Origin: a virus | Virus record (IMG/VR): IMGVR_UViG_3300021478_000019 | Location: 1-64,000 of that record | Strand: one strand, 5' to 3' | Length of the DNA stretch: 64,000 nt | Shown: piece after piece, positions 40,503 through 48,220 of the stretch | How positions within the stretch are numbered: the first letter of the stretch is position 1 | Layout: each line of letters opens with the position of its first letter | Notes under the pieces: generated by a model | What the model was told of the DNA's origin: nothing | The model's input: the letters and a program-made list of their open reading frames with translations, nothing else | Databases searched by the model: none | Made by a program: the position numbers and the translations under genes

Positions 40503-40676
40503 GGAATCTTCCTCCTGCTCCACCTCGACCAGTTCACTGCTCTCACCATGGCCCCCGCAGCTGGCGCAGCTGAACAGGTCACCCTCGTCGTAGGCGATGA
40601 GCCCGTGGGCCCACACGGGCCCACGGTTGAAGGACAGGCGATGGCTGTCGCCGCAGTAGGGGCAGGCTTCGGTCAT
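40458..40676 (-). CDS. Small zinc-finger protein whose tail encodes a promoter
   Basis: 72 residues from ATG at 40676. ACPYCGDSHRLSFNRG and CASCGGHGE form a ribbon; the acidic tail ends TPDLHAAPGRSTV over the promoter. 4-nt overlap upstream. Confidence 0.56.
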   Translation of the reverse strand: MTEACPYCGDSHRLSFNRGPVWAHGLIAYDEGDLFSCASCGGHGESSELVEVEQEEDSSTPDLHAAPGRSTV

Positions 40677-40993
40677 GACTCTTCCCTCCGGTTGACCACC
40701 AGCTGCAACAGGTTGGCCTGATCGGGCTCCCCCTGCTCCCTGTGCCACCCGACCTGAGCCTGAATGGCATCGCTGTCGATGTCAGCCAGATGCGCTACCA
40801 GGAGGGCCACTGCGGCCTCCTGCAGCTTCTCATGGGCGTGGCGGGCGAAGGTTTCCTGGCAGAAGGCCAGGTTGCCGACGACTCGCCCGGTGTCGCCGCA
40901 TACACATGTCCACACATACGTGTTGCGGTCGATGTCCACATGCCAGCGATGGGCACCGACGTAGCCGGTATCAAAGGGCCCGGTGGTACTCAT
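40673..40993 (-). CDS. Hypothetical protein with a Cys pair
   Basis: 106 residues. HRWHVDIDRNTYVWTCVCGD (C-x-C) then helices (ARHAHEKLQEAAVALLVAHL). A half zinc ribbon plus helical bundle; function unknown. Confidence 0.5.
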   Translation of the reverse strand: MSTTGPFDTGYVGAHRWHVDIDRNTYVWTCVCGDTGRVVGNLAFCQETFARHAHEKLQEAAVALLVAHLADIDSDAIQAQVGWHREQGEPDQANLLQLVVNRREES

Positions 40994-41148
40994 GACTGCT
41001 CCTTGATGACGTGCTTGTAGATTCCGAACTTATGATCGAGGACGTGCCAAGCAGTGAGATCATCGAGTGAGTCATCAAGGAGGGGAGCATCGGCCCCGAC
41101 GAAATGCTCAGAGATCAAATGCTCTACCAGGGCAGTCTTGGTCATCAT
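40990..41148 (-). CDS. 52-residue hypothetical protein
   Basis: From ATG at 41148: MMTKTALVEHLISEHFVGAD, then LDDLTAWHVLDHKFGIYKHV. A His-rich helical protein; ATGA overlaps on both sides support it. Confidence 0.56.
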   Translation of the reverse strand: MMTKTALVEHLISEHFVGADAPLLDDSLDDLTAWHVLDHKFGIYKHVIKEQS

Positions 41149-42101
41149 GACTCCTCCTCTTCGGTGTCGACGGGCAGGTTGCCCACGATGCGGTTGACGG
41201 CTTTCTGAGCCGCACTGGCAGCCTGGATGATCAGGTTCTTGTCACCCTTCAGCGCCTTGATCCAGTGGGCCAGGTAGGCGGCACTGGAGTCGAGCGTGGC
41301 CTGCTGCTCGATGCCGGCGATGGCGCACAGCATGGCGGCGCCAAGCTCAGCGATTAGCTCCTCGTTTGAATACACGGCGTCCCCGAAGGCGCCGAAGGTG
41401 CCCTCAGCGATGCCCTGGCGAGCCTCACGGCTGGAGTGCCCGGTCGAGTGGACGGCTTCGTGGAACTTAGTGGAGTGGTACGCCTCGGCGCTGTGGAACT
41501 GGTCACGCAGGGGCAGCTGGATGTGGTCGGTGCCGGGCTGGTAGTAGGCCCGATCGCCCCCATGACCCAGCGATGGCCCGGTGGCCAGGTAGTCAGCGAC
41601 GATGGCCTCAGCGCCCTCGATGGCCTCTACCGGGGTGCGGACGGCGACCTTGGGCAGCCGGGCATCCTCGGCCCAGTCGCACTGGTCGACATTGAAGACG
41701 TGGAACAGGCGCAGGATGTGGAACTTCTTGATGGTGCCGTCATCCTGCTCCCGCTCAAAGGTGATGGGGCGAATGATCTCGACTGACTTCTCACCCTTGC
41801 GGACCTGGCCGCCGCGTTCGGACATCTGCTTGTAGGTGCCCCAGTACAGCGAGTTGTAGCCCTTTTCCAGGGCGGTGAGCCACAGGACCAGGACATTGGA
41901 GCCCTGGTAGGGCTTGTAGGTGGCCAGCGAGGTGGGCAGGCCAGCGATGCCGTCCCACTCCTTGTGCCAGATGACGGTGCCAGCCTCCAGGGCGGCGATG
42001 ATCTTGTTGGTGGTCTCCTGGGCGGCATCACGTACGACCTTGGTCACACGGGCCTCATGCTTAATAGACACCTTGGGTCGGGATTTGGTTGCGGTTGCCA
42101 T
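41145..42101 (-). CDS. ArdC-type antirestriction protein (ssDNA-binding plus zincin)
   Basis: 318 residues. Residues about 15-140 (IIAALEAGTVIWHKEW, TYKPYQGSNVLVLWLTALEK, LYWGTYKQMSERGGQVRKGE) match the ArdC N-terminal ssDNA-binding domain. Residues 150-310 are the polyvalent-protein metallopeptidase with FHEAVHSTGH (about 213-222) and EELIAELGAAML supplying the third ligand. ArdC proteins protect incoming DNA from restriction. The full set of active-site residues is present. ATG is 7 nt after TAAGGT, leaderless. Confidence 0.85.
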   Translation of the reverse strand: MATATKSRPKVSIKHEARVTKVVRDAAQETTNKIIAALEAGTVIWHKEWDGIAGLPTSLATYKPYQGSNVLVLWLTALEKGYNSLYWGTYKQMSERGGQVRKGEKSVEIIRPITFEREQDDGTIKKFHILRLFHVFNVDQCDWAEDARLPKVAVRTPVEAIEGAEAIVADYLATGPSLGHGGDRAYYQPGTDHIQLPLRDQFHSAEAYHSTKFHEAVHSTGHSSREARQGIAEGTFGAFGDAVYSNEELIAELGAAMLCAIAGIEQQATLDSSAAYLAHWIKALKGDKNLIIQAASAAQKAVNRIVGNLPVDTEEEES

Positions 42102-42150
42102 GTCATTTACCTTAGGTCACTCGGACTCGGGATGCAAGTCAGGGCTAGAG
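42102..42150 (-). promoter_or_regulatory. Leaderless promoter of the ArdC gene
   Basis: Minus: CTAGCCCTGACTTGCAT, -35 TTGCAT (42132-42137), 17 bp, TAAGGT (42109-42114), 7 nt, ATG at 42101. Overlaps the last codons (PDLHPESE) of the upstream gene. Confidence 0.85.
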
Positions 42151-42326
42151 ATTTGTTGAAGAGTGTGCGCTACCCATTCCAGCTGGTAGGCGACCTCGAT
42201 GATCTCGGAGTCGGACATGGTCTCCATGTCATTGACCTGCGACTCGGGCACGGTGGCGATGACCAGGTCACTGGCCATGCCCCAGGTGCCCGTCTGGCGG
42301 TCGATGAAGATGCGAAAGGAGGTCAT
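42117..42326 (-). CDS. Small hypothetical protein whose tail encodes a promoter
   Basis: 69 residues. TSFRIFIDRQTGTWGMASDL then a helix (EIIEVAYQLEWVAHTLQQIS), ending SPDLHPESE over the ArdC promoter. Unknown function. Confidence 0.54.
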   Translation of the reverse strand: MTSFRIFIDRQTGTWGMASDLVIATVPESQVNDMETMSDSEIIEVAYQLEWVAHTLQQISSPDLHPESE

Positions 42327-42601
42327 GACTGCGCCTCGTATTCAGCCTCCACGGCTGCGTTGTACTCGGTGCTGTAGTCGCGGATGACCTCGATGGGCTG
42401 GTCCCAATCCACGTAGCGATCAACCTGGTGCAGGCCACCAGGGCGGGCTTCCAGGCGAACCAGGCGGGGCCGGTCGCCCCTAGCGGTGGCGTCGTTGAAC
42501 ATGACGGCCTCATAGAGGGTGCGCCCACCGGGGAGGCGGAACACTCCCTCATTGCCGATCAGTTCGCAGGCGGGCTGGGTGGGGTAGCGAGTGTCACTCA
42601 T
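42323..42601 (-). CDS. Hypothetical protein
   Basis: 92 residues. CELIGNEGVFRLPGGRTLYE and PRLVRLEARPGGLHQVDRYV suggest a beta domain with an acidic helical tail. Unknown; ATGA overlaps. Confidence 0.5.
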   Translation of the reverse strand: MSDTRYPTQPACELIGNEGVFRLPGGRTLYEAVMFNDATARGDRPRLVRLEARPGGLHQVDRYVDWDQPIEVIRDYSTEYNAAVEAEYEAQS

Positions 42602-42846
42602 GACCGGCGACGCCTCTTGCTGTCCTGCTCCAGCGCACGCATGGCCCGCTGCTCAGCGCGGTCCAGCGCACGCATGTCAGCGTCGTAGATGGCCTCGCCC
42701 CCGTCCCCCAGGTGATCAGCGTCATCCTTGGAGCCGTAGCGAGCGATGTAATCGGAGCGGGTGGGGCCGCACTTGTCGACCCACTTGCGCTCCTGATCGA
42801 GCCAGTAGAGCGCACTCTCTAGCTCTGTCTTGGGCTTGGTTGTCAT
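42598..42846 (-). CDS. Small charged protein, leaderless
   Basis: 82 residues from ATG at 42846, 7 nt after TACAGT; a start 10 codons upstream would lie in the promoter. Helical, with LESALYWLDQERKWVDKCGP and a poly-Arg C-terminus. Unknown. Confidence 0.55.
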   Translation of the reverse strand: MTTKPKTELESALYWLDQERKWVDKCGPTRSDYIARYGSKDDADHLGDGGEAIYDADMRALDRAEQRAMRALEQDSKRRRRS

Positions 42847-42890
42847 GGCGCACACTGTACTCCTACCCTGAGACAATGCAAGTCGGGTCT
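42847..42890 (-). promoter_or_regulatory. Leaderless promoter, ACTTGCA family (minus)
   Basis: CTAGACCCGACTTGCAT, -35 TTGCAT (42876-42881), 16 bp, TACAGT (42854-42859), 7 nt, ATG at 42846. Divergent from the promoter 60 bp to the right. Confidence 0.85.
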
Positions 42891-42938
42891 AGGAGATCCC
42901 TGCATAAGGGCAGGTCAGAGCCCAGATAAAACTTTTCC

Positions 42939-42984
42939 CTAGGGGTGACTTGCAATGGGTGCCCGTAGGAGTAGTGTATGCGCC
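42939..42984 (+). promoter_or_regulatory. Leaderless promoter, ACTTGCA family (plus)
   Basis: CTAGGGGTGACTTGCAA, -35 TTGCAA (42950-42955), 16 bp, TAGTGT (42972-42977), 7 nt, ATG at 42985. Confidence 0.83.
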
Positions 42985-43338
42985 ATGACATCCGACCATA
43001 TCCCCGAGAACATCCGCCGCATCCTGGCCCCGGCGCCAGGCTCTGTCATCGCCGTGCGGGTGCGCCCCTCTGAATCCATGTCCCAGTTCCCTCCCCAGTT
43101 CATCGCGGAGGACATCGAAGACCTGCTGGAGCGCTCCTCCCGTGAATGGGGCGGCGAACAGTGCGATAACTGCGGCTGCGACGGCTACGTCATCGAGCGT
43201 GACCCCACCTTCCCCTCCGACTTCCCCGAGGGCTGGGTGGTGCGCTGCTCCGGTAGCGAGTACTCAGACGGCTTCGTGAAGGGCTGCGACACCACCTACC
43301 GGCTGGGCTGGTTCCCCGAGAACCAGGTGGCCTTCTGA
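42985..43338 (+). CDS. Cys-rich zinc-ribbon-like protein, leaderless
   Basis: 117 residues from ATG at 42985. CDNCGCDGYVIERDP and RCSGSEYSDGFVKGC could form a zinc ribbon; the N-terminal half has a hydrophobic strand (PGSVIAVRVRPSESM) and a helix (FIAEDIEDLLERSS). Unknown role. The next ATG overlaps its stop. Confidence 0.58.
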   Translation: MTSDHIPENIRRILAPAPGSVIAVRVRPSESMSQFPPQFIAEDIEDLLERSSREWGGEQCDNCGCDGYVIERDPTFPSDFPEGWVVRCSGSEYSDGFVKGCDTTYRLGWFPENQVAF

Positions 43339-43628
43339 TGGCCTACAACCCCATCACCGAGTATCGCCAGGCCAGCACCCGCCTGCGGGGTATCGCTCGC
43401 AACCGGGGCACCACCATGGCCACCACCTCTGCCCGCCAGCGTGCCATCGCTGACCAGGACCGCGCCGTGGGCGTGCTGCTTCGCAGCTACGACACCGGCT
43501 ACCACATCGTGGGGCTCCTGGTCGAGGAGGCCAAGCTGGCCGACCGTGACTGGCAGAACCGGCCTGAGCTAAAGGAGCGCATGCTCAAGCTGCGCCGTGA
43601 GCTACGTGAACTGGAGGCATGGCTGTGA
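43338..43628 (+). CDS. Basic helical protein
   Basis: 96 residues, basic, long helices (EYRQASTRLRGIARNRGTTM; LKERMLKLRRELRELEAWL). Could bind nucleic acid, but there is no motif. Overlaps neighbours at both ends. Confidence 0.52.
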   Translation: MAYNPITEYRQASTRLRGIARNRGTTMATTSARQRAIADQDRAVGVLLRSYDTGYHIVGLLVEEAKLADRDWQNRPELKERMLKLRRELRELEAWL

Positions 43629-43702
43629 TCCTCCTGGTCTGCGTGGTCATGGGGACAGGGGTGCTGGCGACGGCCCTCCTGCTCCGCAGCCCACGCATCT
43701 AA
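43619..43702 (+). CDS. 27-residue membrane protein
   Basis: Reads MAVILLVCVVMGTGVLATAL then LLRSPRI: one transmembrane helix and a short basic tail. Overlaps the previous gene by 10 nt; GGAGG precedes the ATG. Confidence 0.55.
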   Translation: MAVILLVCVVMGTGVLATALLLRSPRI

Positions 43703-43705
43703 TCT

Positions 43706-43751
43706 CTAGGGGTGACTTGCATGCTCCCAGTGGGAGGTGTAGGTTGCCCCC
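43706..43751 (+). promoter_or_regulatory. Leaderless promoter, ACTTGCA family
   Basis: CTAGGGGTGACTTGCAT, -35 TTGCAT (43717-43722), 17 bp, TAGGTT (43740-43745), 6 nt, ATG at 43752. Confidence 0.84.
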
Positions 43752-43889
43752 ATGACCAAGCGCAAGCCATCCAAACCGGCCCGCCGGGCCATGAACCCCT
43801 ACACCACCCTACGAGCCCAGACCATCCCATCCAAGAAGAAGGTCGCCAGCAAGCGTGCTTGCCGGGGCCGCGTCCAGACAGGAGACTGA
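43752..43889 (+). CDS. 45-residue very basic protein, leaderless
   Basis: MTKRKPSKPARRAMNPYTTL then SKKKVASKRACRGR: about 30% Lys/Arg. Possible nucleic-acid-binding peptide. The start is set by the promoter 6 nt upstream. Confidence 0.6.
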   Translation: MTKRKPSKPARRAMNPYTTLRAQTIPSKKKVASKRACRGRVQTGD

Positions 43890-43890
43890 C

Positions 43891-44169
43891 GTGAACCGCA
43901 ATCCCGACCGCACGCCGGTCACCGTCGAGCAGTTGGTGGCCATGGCCCGCAGCTGCGGCATGACCGACCAGGAGTTGGCCACCCAACGCGGCATCAACGA
44001 GAAGGCTGCTTTCTGGCGGTCCTTCTTGGAGGGCGTCACCCAGCAGTTGCGCTTTGAAATGTGCATGCGCGGCGAGTTGATCTTGGACACCTCCGAGCCC
44101 TTCGTCCCCAAGCCTGCCCCCACCATCACCGTCGACCCCTTCTTCACCAACCAGAAAGTATGTATCTGA
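43891..44169 (+). CDS. Hypothetical protein with helix-turn-helix-like segment
   Basis: 92 residues from GTG at 43891, with CAGGAG 6 nt upstream. VEQLVAMARSCGMTDQELAT then QRGINEKAAFWRSF is compatible with a helix-turn-helix of the Xre or resolvase type, but the second helix is atypical. Beta/Pro-rich C-terminus. Possibly regulatory. Confidence 0.48.
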   Translation: MNRNPDRTPVTVEQLVAMARSCGMTDQELATQRGINEKAAFWRSFLEGVTQQLRFEMCMRGELILDTSEPFVPKPAPTITVDPFFTNQKVCI

Positions 44170-44170
44170 C

Positions 44171-44446
44171 ATGACAACGACCAACCCATTCATCAATCGC
44201 CCGACCTGGGAAGAGGTGATCGACCCTCTGGCCGATTCCCCTCTCTGGGTCCACATCCGCCAAGCTGCCAGCATTGTGCTGGAGCATCTGCTGCACAACA
44301 TGGGTGACTTCGACTCGGGGATCTCCTCCAGTGACATCAACCACACTGTGTTCGGGACGGCGTCCTGGCTGGACCGCTCCTCGCCCACCTACCCCGGCGA
44401 CGTCCTCACCGCGCTGGTGCATCAGGGCTACGAGTCCCGGCCATGA
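44171..44446 (+). CDS. Hypothetical helical protein
   Basis: 91 residues. SPLWVHIRQAASIVLEHLLH and ASWLDRSSPTYPGDVLTALV. Soluble, no motif; ATGA overlap with next gene. Confidence 0.5.
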   Translation: MTTTNPFINRPTWEEVIDPLADSPLWVHIRQAASIVLEHLLHNMGDFDSGISSSDINHTVFGTASWLDRSSPTYPGDVLTALVHQGYESRP

Positions 44447-44691
44447 GCCAGGACGACGTCGAGCGCGACGCCAAGCGATGGGCCACTGGGCTGGAACTGG
44501 CCGAGGGGCTCAGCGCCCAGGCATGGGTTGACCTGGCGCCGCACCTGTCCTGCCGGGAGGCCGAGTTGGTCAAAGCCTTCCTGCTGGCCTGGAAGACGCC
44601 GTGGGTCGCTCAGGTCTTCATCGAGGCCCACGCCAACAGCGATGACGACGAGGGCGACCTGCACTACCAGGGAGGAGGTGCAGATTCCTGA
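44443..44691 (+). CDS. Hypothetical acidic protein
   Basis: 82 residues. ERDAKRWATGLELAEGLSAQ and CREAELVKAFLLAWKTPWVA. Helical; acidic C-terminus. Unknown. Confidence 0.5.
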   Translation: MSQDDVERDAKRWATGLELAEGLSAQAWVDLAPHLSCREAELVKAFLLAWKTPWVAQVFIEAHANSDDDEGDLHYQGGGADS

Positions 44692-44693
44692 CA

Positions 44694-44737
44694 GCGGTGA
44701 CTTGCATGTCACGGGCAGGGCCACTAGGGTCTTGCCC
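44694..44737 (+). promoter_or_regulatory. ACTTGCA promoter ahead of an eight-codon ORF
   Basis: GGTGACTTGCAT, -35 TTGCAT (44702-44707), 17 bp, TAGGGT (44725-44730), 7 nt, GTG at 44738. Same geometry as the gene-bearing promoters. Confidence 0.75.
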
Positions 44738-44764
44738 GTGACCCCAGTGGGACTCCGAGACTAG
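44738..44764 (+). CDS. Possible leaderless micro-ORF (8 codons)
   Basis: GTG ACC CCA GTG GGA CTC CGA GAC TAG would make MTPVGLRD exactly where the leaderless start is expected. It ends 53 bp before the next promoter's -35. It could be a regulatory peptide or a decoy that makes this a short non-coding transcript. There is no terminator hairpin before the next gene, so read-through into the HARP-like gene is possible. Confidence 0.4.
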   Translation: MTPVGLRD

Positions 44765-44805
44765 GGCTGCCTGTAAATACCCCGAAGACCCAGCCAAAGT
44801 TTCCC

Positions 44806-44850
44806 CTCTCCCTGACTTGCATGTGAGCCCCCCAGGAGTATGCTTGCACC
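44806..44850 (+). promoter_or_regulatory. Leaderless promoter of the HARP-like gene
   Basis: CCCTGACTTGCAT, -35 TTGCAT (44817-44822), 16 bp, TATGCT (44839-44844), 6 nt, ATG at 44851. Confidence 0.84.
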
Positions 44851-45804
44851 ATGACATCCGACCAAGAGTACGAACTGGTGTACAAGGGCATCTGCGCCGT
44901 CGCCGCCCACTGTGACGGGGCCCAGTCCCTCGACTACGTGGGCTTCGACGGCCAGGACACCCACTTCGGGCGCCGCATCGCATCGGTGCCCTTTGATACC
45001 TGGACCCCCGCCGTGCGGGAAGAGGCGGCTCGCATCGCCAACAAGTATCAGGCCCAGATCCTGCGCTGGACGGGCATCGACGTCACCCTGCTCCAGGTGG
45101 TCAAGGATGCCAAGGGCATCGGCACCGTCCGGGCTGCCCGTGACGACGCCCGCACCTATGAACGCCGGGCCCGTGGGGCCAGCAAGGTGGCTGCCCGCAA
45201 GGTGGACGTGGAGGCGGGCCAGCTGCTCATCGCCTGGGTCAAGGGAGACCCGGACTTCTCGGCCCTCCTCGACGCCGCCAGGGCTCTGCCTGGTCGCCGG
45301 TTCAACGGCAATGGCTGGACCGCTCCGGTCTCCGATGAGGTGCGTGACATGATCCTGGTCTGGGACTTCCCGGTCACCCCGGCTGCCCAGGCTCTCCTCG
45401 ACGGGGCTGCCGAGTTGCCGGCAGCCCCCCAGGCGCCCAACATCACGCTCGACGACGCCCGCCATGTTGCCATCACCACCGGCTACGACGAGGCCATGCT
45501 GCAGCCCCTGCGGGCTCTGCCGGGTCGCCGTTGGGATGCCAGCCGCAAGGTCAACACGGCTGAGACCCACCCGGCGGTCATCCGCCTGGCCGCGAAGTTC
45601 AACCTGACCATGTCCCCCGAGGCTCGCCAGGCGTGCGAGACCGGGGCCACTGACCGCCAGGCTGCTGACCTGGCTGCCGGTGACGCCCAGGCCATCGTGG
45701 CCCACGTCAGCCGGGCCAAGGATCCCACCACCCTGCCGGATGCCTTTGAGGACATGCTGGCCCCCATCCTGGCCAGCTACGGGGCCGAGCGGGCACTGTC
45801 ATGA
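44851..45804 (+). CDS. HARP-like repeat protein, probable partner of the SNF2 helicase
   Basis: 317 residues. Two related segments, ALPGRRFNGNGWTAPVSDEV (about 144-163) and ALPGRRWDASRKVNTAETHP (about 219-238), match the LPGRxW...K.W.vP core of HARP-type domains, which in SMARCAL1-family annealing helicases sit next to the SNF2 motor. Here the motor is encoded two genes later (46658), apparently a split version. The N-terminal 130 residues are helical and unassigned. It would recognise forked or ss/ds DNA. Confidence 0.6.
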   Translation: MTSDQEYELVYKGICAVAAHCDGAQSLDYVGFDGQDTHFGRRIASVPFDTWTPAVREEAARIANKYQAQILRWTGIDVTLLQVVKDAKGIGTVRAARDDARTYERRARGASKVAARKVDVEAGQLLIAWVKGDPDFSALLDAARALPGRRFNGNGWTAPVSDEVRDMILVWDFPVTPAAQALLDGAAELPAAPQAPNITLDDARHVAITTGYDEAMLQPLRALPGRRWDASRKVNTAETHPAVIRLAAKFNLTMSPEARQACETGATDRQAADLAAGDAQAIVAHVSRAKDPTTLPDAFEDMLAPILASYGAERALS

Positions 45805-46607
45805 CCGCCAATCAGGCCACCTACTTCGACGAGCCCTGCACCATCTGCCAGGGCCGCGGCGTCATCACTCAGGACGACGTCTTCCCCTGCCCCAGCTGTG
45901 GGACCAAGAACCGCATCCCCATGGGCGTGCGGGCCCGCTGCGGCAAGTGCCACGGGGCCATGACCGGGGCTCTGCCCATCACGGTGGAGTGCCCGTACTG
46001 CGAGGGCTACAAGACCAGTGGCTGGGCTCTCCGCAACCAGGTGGACGACGCCAACCATCGGTCCTGGCTGCGCCGGGCGGTGGGCTACATCCCCATCGTC
46101 TGGATGATCAGGCTGATATGGGGCGCCTACGCCCGCACGCCTGGCCACCAGGCTCGTCGCCTGTTCACCACCCAGGAGGAGGTCAATACGGTCAGGCTGG
46201 CCAGCCAGGCCGCGACCGCCGGGTTCATCTTCAAACAGTCGATGAACCAGCACCATCGCCACCAGGCCCAGGCCCAGCAGGCGCCACCAGGGAGCTATTA
46301 CAACCAGGCTCCTGGCACCTGGTCGCCGTATGCGCCGGGCTCGCCTCAGCCGGGGCCCGCCTGGTCACCCGGAGGCCCACAGCCGGGCTGGACGTCGCCC
46401 CAGGCGCCCAATGGAGGCCAGCAGTTCTACTTCCCCCCGCATCACGGCAATGCTCACCAGGCGCAGGCCGACCAGTGGAACTACCAGTTCAACCCGAGTC
46501 ATCACAACCAGCCGCCGCAGGCTTCCCACGCTCATCCTCACAACCCGTATGCCGACAGCTGGAATGACCGGTACAACCCGAGCCATCACCACCCAGGTCA
46601 GAAATGA
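45801..46607 (+). CDS. DnaJ-like zinc-finger protein with low-complexity tail
   Basis: 268 residues, ATGA overlap upstream. Residues 13-76 carry four Cys pairs (CTICQGRG, CPSCGT, CGKCHG, CPYCEGY), a DnaJ-central-domain-like pair of zinc centres. A hydrophobic helix (VGYIPIVWMIRLIWGAY, about 93-109) follows. Residues 150-268 are Gln, His, Pro, Asn and Tyr rich, with RYNPSHH/QFNPSHH-type repeats. It sits between HARP-like and SNF2 genes and may form an assembly with them; phase-separation is a guess from composition. Confidence 0.58.
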   Translation: MTANQATYFDEPCTICQGRGVITQDDVFPCPSCGTKNRIPMGVRARCGKCHGAMTGALPITVECPYCEGYKTSGWALRNQVDDANHRSWLRRAVGYIPIVWMIRLIWGAYARTPGHQARRLFTTQEEVNTVRLASQAATAGFIFKQSMNQHHRHQAQAQQAPPGSYYNQAPGTWSPYAPGSPQPGPAWSPGGPQPGWTSPQAPNGGQQFYFPPHHGNAHQAQADQWNYQFNPSHHNQPPQASHAHPHNPYADSWNDRYNPSHHHPGQK

Positions 46608-46609
46608 TC

Positions 46610-46657
46610 CCTAGCCCTGACTTGCATGTGTCCCGACCCGTGACCTACTCTTGACCC
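46610..46657 (+). promoter_or_regulatory. Leaderless promoter of the SNF2 gene
   Basis: CTAGCCCTGACTTGCAT, -35 TTGCAT (46622-46627), 18 bp, TACTCT (46646-46651), 6 nt, ATG at 46658. Confidence 0.84.
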
Positions 46658-48124
46658 ATGGCACTCAACTTCAACTCATTCCTCCCCGAGGGGGTGGATC
46701 TCTACGATTACCAGCACGTCGGCGTGGCCCTGGCCCTCTACAACACCGCGGATGGCAAGGGCACCTGGCTGGCCGATGAGCAGGGGCTGGGCAAGACCCG
46801 CCAGGCCATCACCGTGGCCCTGGTCAAGGGCTGCAAGAAGATCCTGGTGGTCTGCAAGTCGGCCCTCAAGGCGAACTGGGAGCGTGAGATCAATCAGTGC
46901 GCCCCGCAGTGGACGACCCAGGTGCTGGGCGGCACTCGCCCCTACGAGACCATGGCCCAGTGCGTGATTATCTCGTTTGATCTCCTGGCCACCTGGTCCG
47001 ATGCCCTCCTCTTCGACGGCTTCGACGCCCTGATCATCGACGAGTCGCACTACGTCAAGAGCAAGGGCACGGCCCGCCAGCCGGTGCAACGGACCATGGC
47101 TGCCCTCAAGATTGGCGAGCAGCTGCGGGCCCGCAAGGGGCTCATCCTGCTCCTCAGTGGCACGCCCCTGTTGAACCGTCCGGTGGAACTGGTGACCCAG
47201 CTGGAACTGATGGGTCGTCTGGAGGAGATCAGCCCCACCCCTCGCCGGGCCAACCCCACGGCCAAGGATTGGGAGTACGCCTTCAAGTTCTCATTCTGTG
47301 GGGCCCACAACAACGGCCATGGCTGGGAGTTCAAGGGCTCCAGCAACCTGGACCTGCTCAATACGCGGGCCCGCAGCCGGTGCCTGATCCGCCGCCTCCG
47401 CACCGAGGTGCTGGACATGTCCGAGACCCATCGCATCCAAACGCCGCTCAGCCTGAACGGTGGCCTCGACGAGTACCGCCGGATCGAGCGCAACTTCGTG
47501 GCCAAGAATGACCAGTCCTACTACCTGGAACTGATGAACGCCCTGCGCCAGGCTGCCGGGCTGGCCAAGGTGGACGCGGCGGTCGATTGGATCAACACCT
47601 ACCTGGAGGAGAACCCCGACAAGAAGCTGGTGGTCTGGGCCTGGCACATCCCGGTGCAACGGGAGATCGCCCGCAAGGTCAAGGGCGCCATCTACTTCAA
47701 GGGCGAGCAGGACAAGGGCCGGGTCGAGGAGGCCAAGGCGCAGTTCAACACCGGTGACGCCCGCGTCATCGTCTGCAGCCTGCAGGCGCACCGTGAGGGC
47801 CACACGCTGGTGGGCGATGGCCATAACGTCACTGACTGCCTCTTCGTCGAGAGCCCCTGGCACCCCGGCGCCGTGAGCCAGGCCGAGGATCGGATCAATC
47901 GCATCGGGCGCAAGGCTGACGCCGTGTTCGCCACCACCCTGACCGTGCCCAACACCATCGACCAGGAACTGGCCGACCTCATCGCCGAGAAGTGGGACAC
48001 CTTCCGGGGCGCCGTGGATGGCACCGTGCCCGAGGGGGCCGAGGATGACATCCAGGCCATCCTGATGGCCCGCCTGCGGGCCCGCAAGGCGCAGGAGGCC
48101 CAGGAGGGGGGTGAGGCCAGCTGA
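46658..48124 (+). CDS. SNF2-family DNA translocase/helicase
   Basis: 488 residues, compact. Motif I EQGLGKTR (about 41-48), motif II DESHYVKS (about 128-135), motif III LLSGTPLLNRP (about 164-174), and motif VI QAEDRINRIGRK (about 408-419) are present, so it should be an active ATPase that remodels DNA. It lacks any N-terminal DNA-recognition domain, which may be supplied by the HARP-like protein encoded upstream. Transcribed from its own promoter and followed by a strong terminator. Confidence 0.9.
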   Translation: MALNFNSFLPEGVDLYDYQHVGVALALYNTADGKGTWLADEQGLGKTRQAITVALVKGCKKILVVCKSALKANWEREINQCAPQWTTQVLGGTRPYETMAQCVIISFDLLATWSDALLFDGFDALIIDESHYVKSKGTARQPVQRTMAALKIGEQLRARKGLILLLSGTPLLNRPVELVTQLELMGRLEEISPTPRRANPTAKDWEYAFKFSFCGAHNNGHGWEFKGSSNLDLLNTRARSRCLIRRLRTEVLDMSETHRIQTPLSLNGGLDEYRRIERNFVAKNDQSYYLELMNALRQAAGLAKVDAAVDWINTYLEENPDKKLVVWAWHIPVQREIARKVKGAIYFKGEQDKGRVEEAKAQFNTGDARVIVCSLQAHREGHTLVGDGHNVTDCLFVESPWHPGAVSQAEDRINRIGRKADAVFATTLTVPNTIDQELADLIAEKWDTFRGAVDGTVPEGAEDDIQAILMARLRARKAQEAQEGGEAS

Positions 48125-48170
48125 GCGCCTTAGCATGGCTCCCACTGCCCACCACGGGCAGCACAACCAG

Positions 48171-48212
48171 AGAACCCCCAGGCTCCGTACTCCGCTCAGC
48201 CTGGGGGTTCTT
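48171..48212 (+). terminator. Intrinsic terminator after the SNF2 gene
   Basis: Perfect 14-bp inverted repeat AGAACCCCCAGGCT / AGCCTGGGGGTTCT (48171-48184 and 48197-48210 approximately) followed by TTGC. It isolates the SNF2 unit from the next promoter. Confidence 0.8.
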
Positions 48213-48220
48213 GCATTTCC

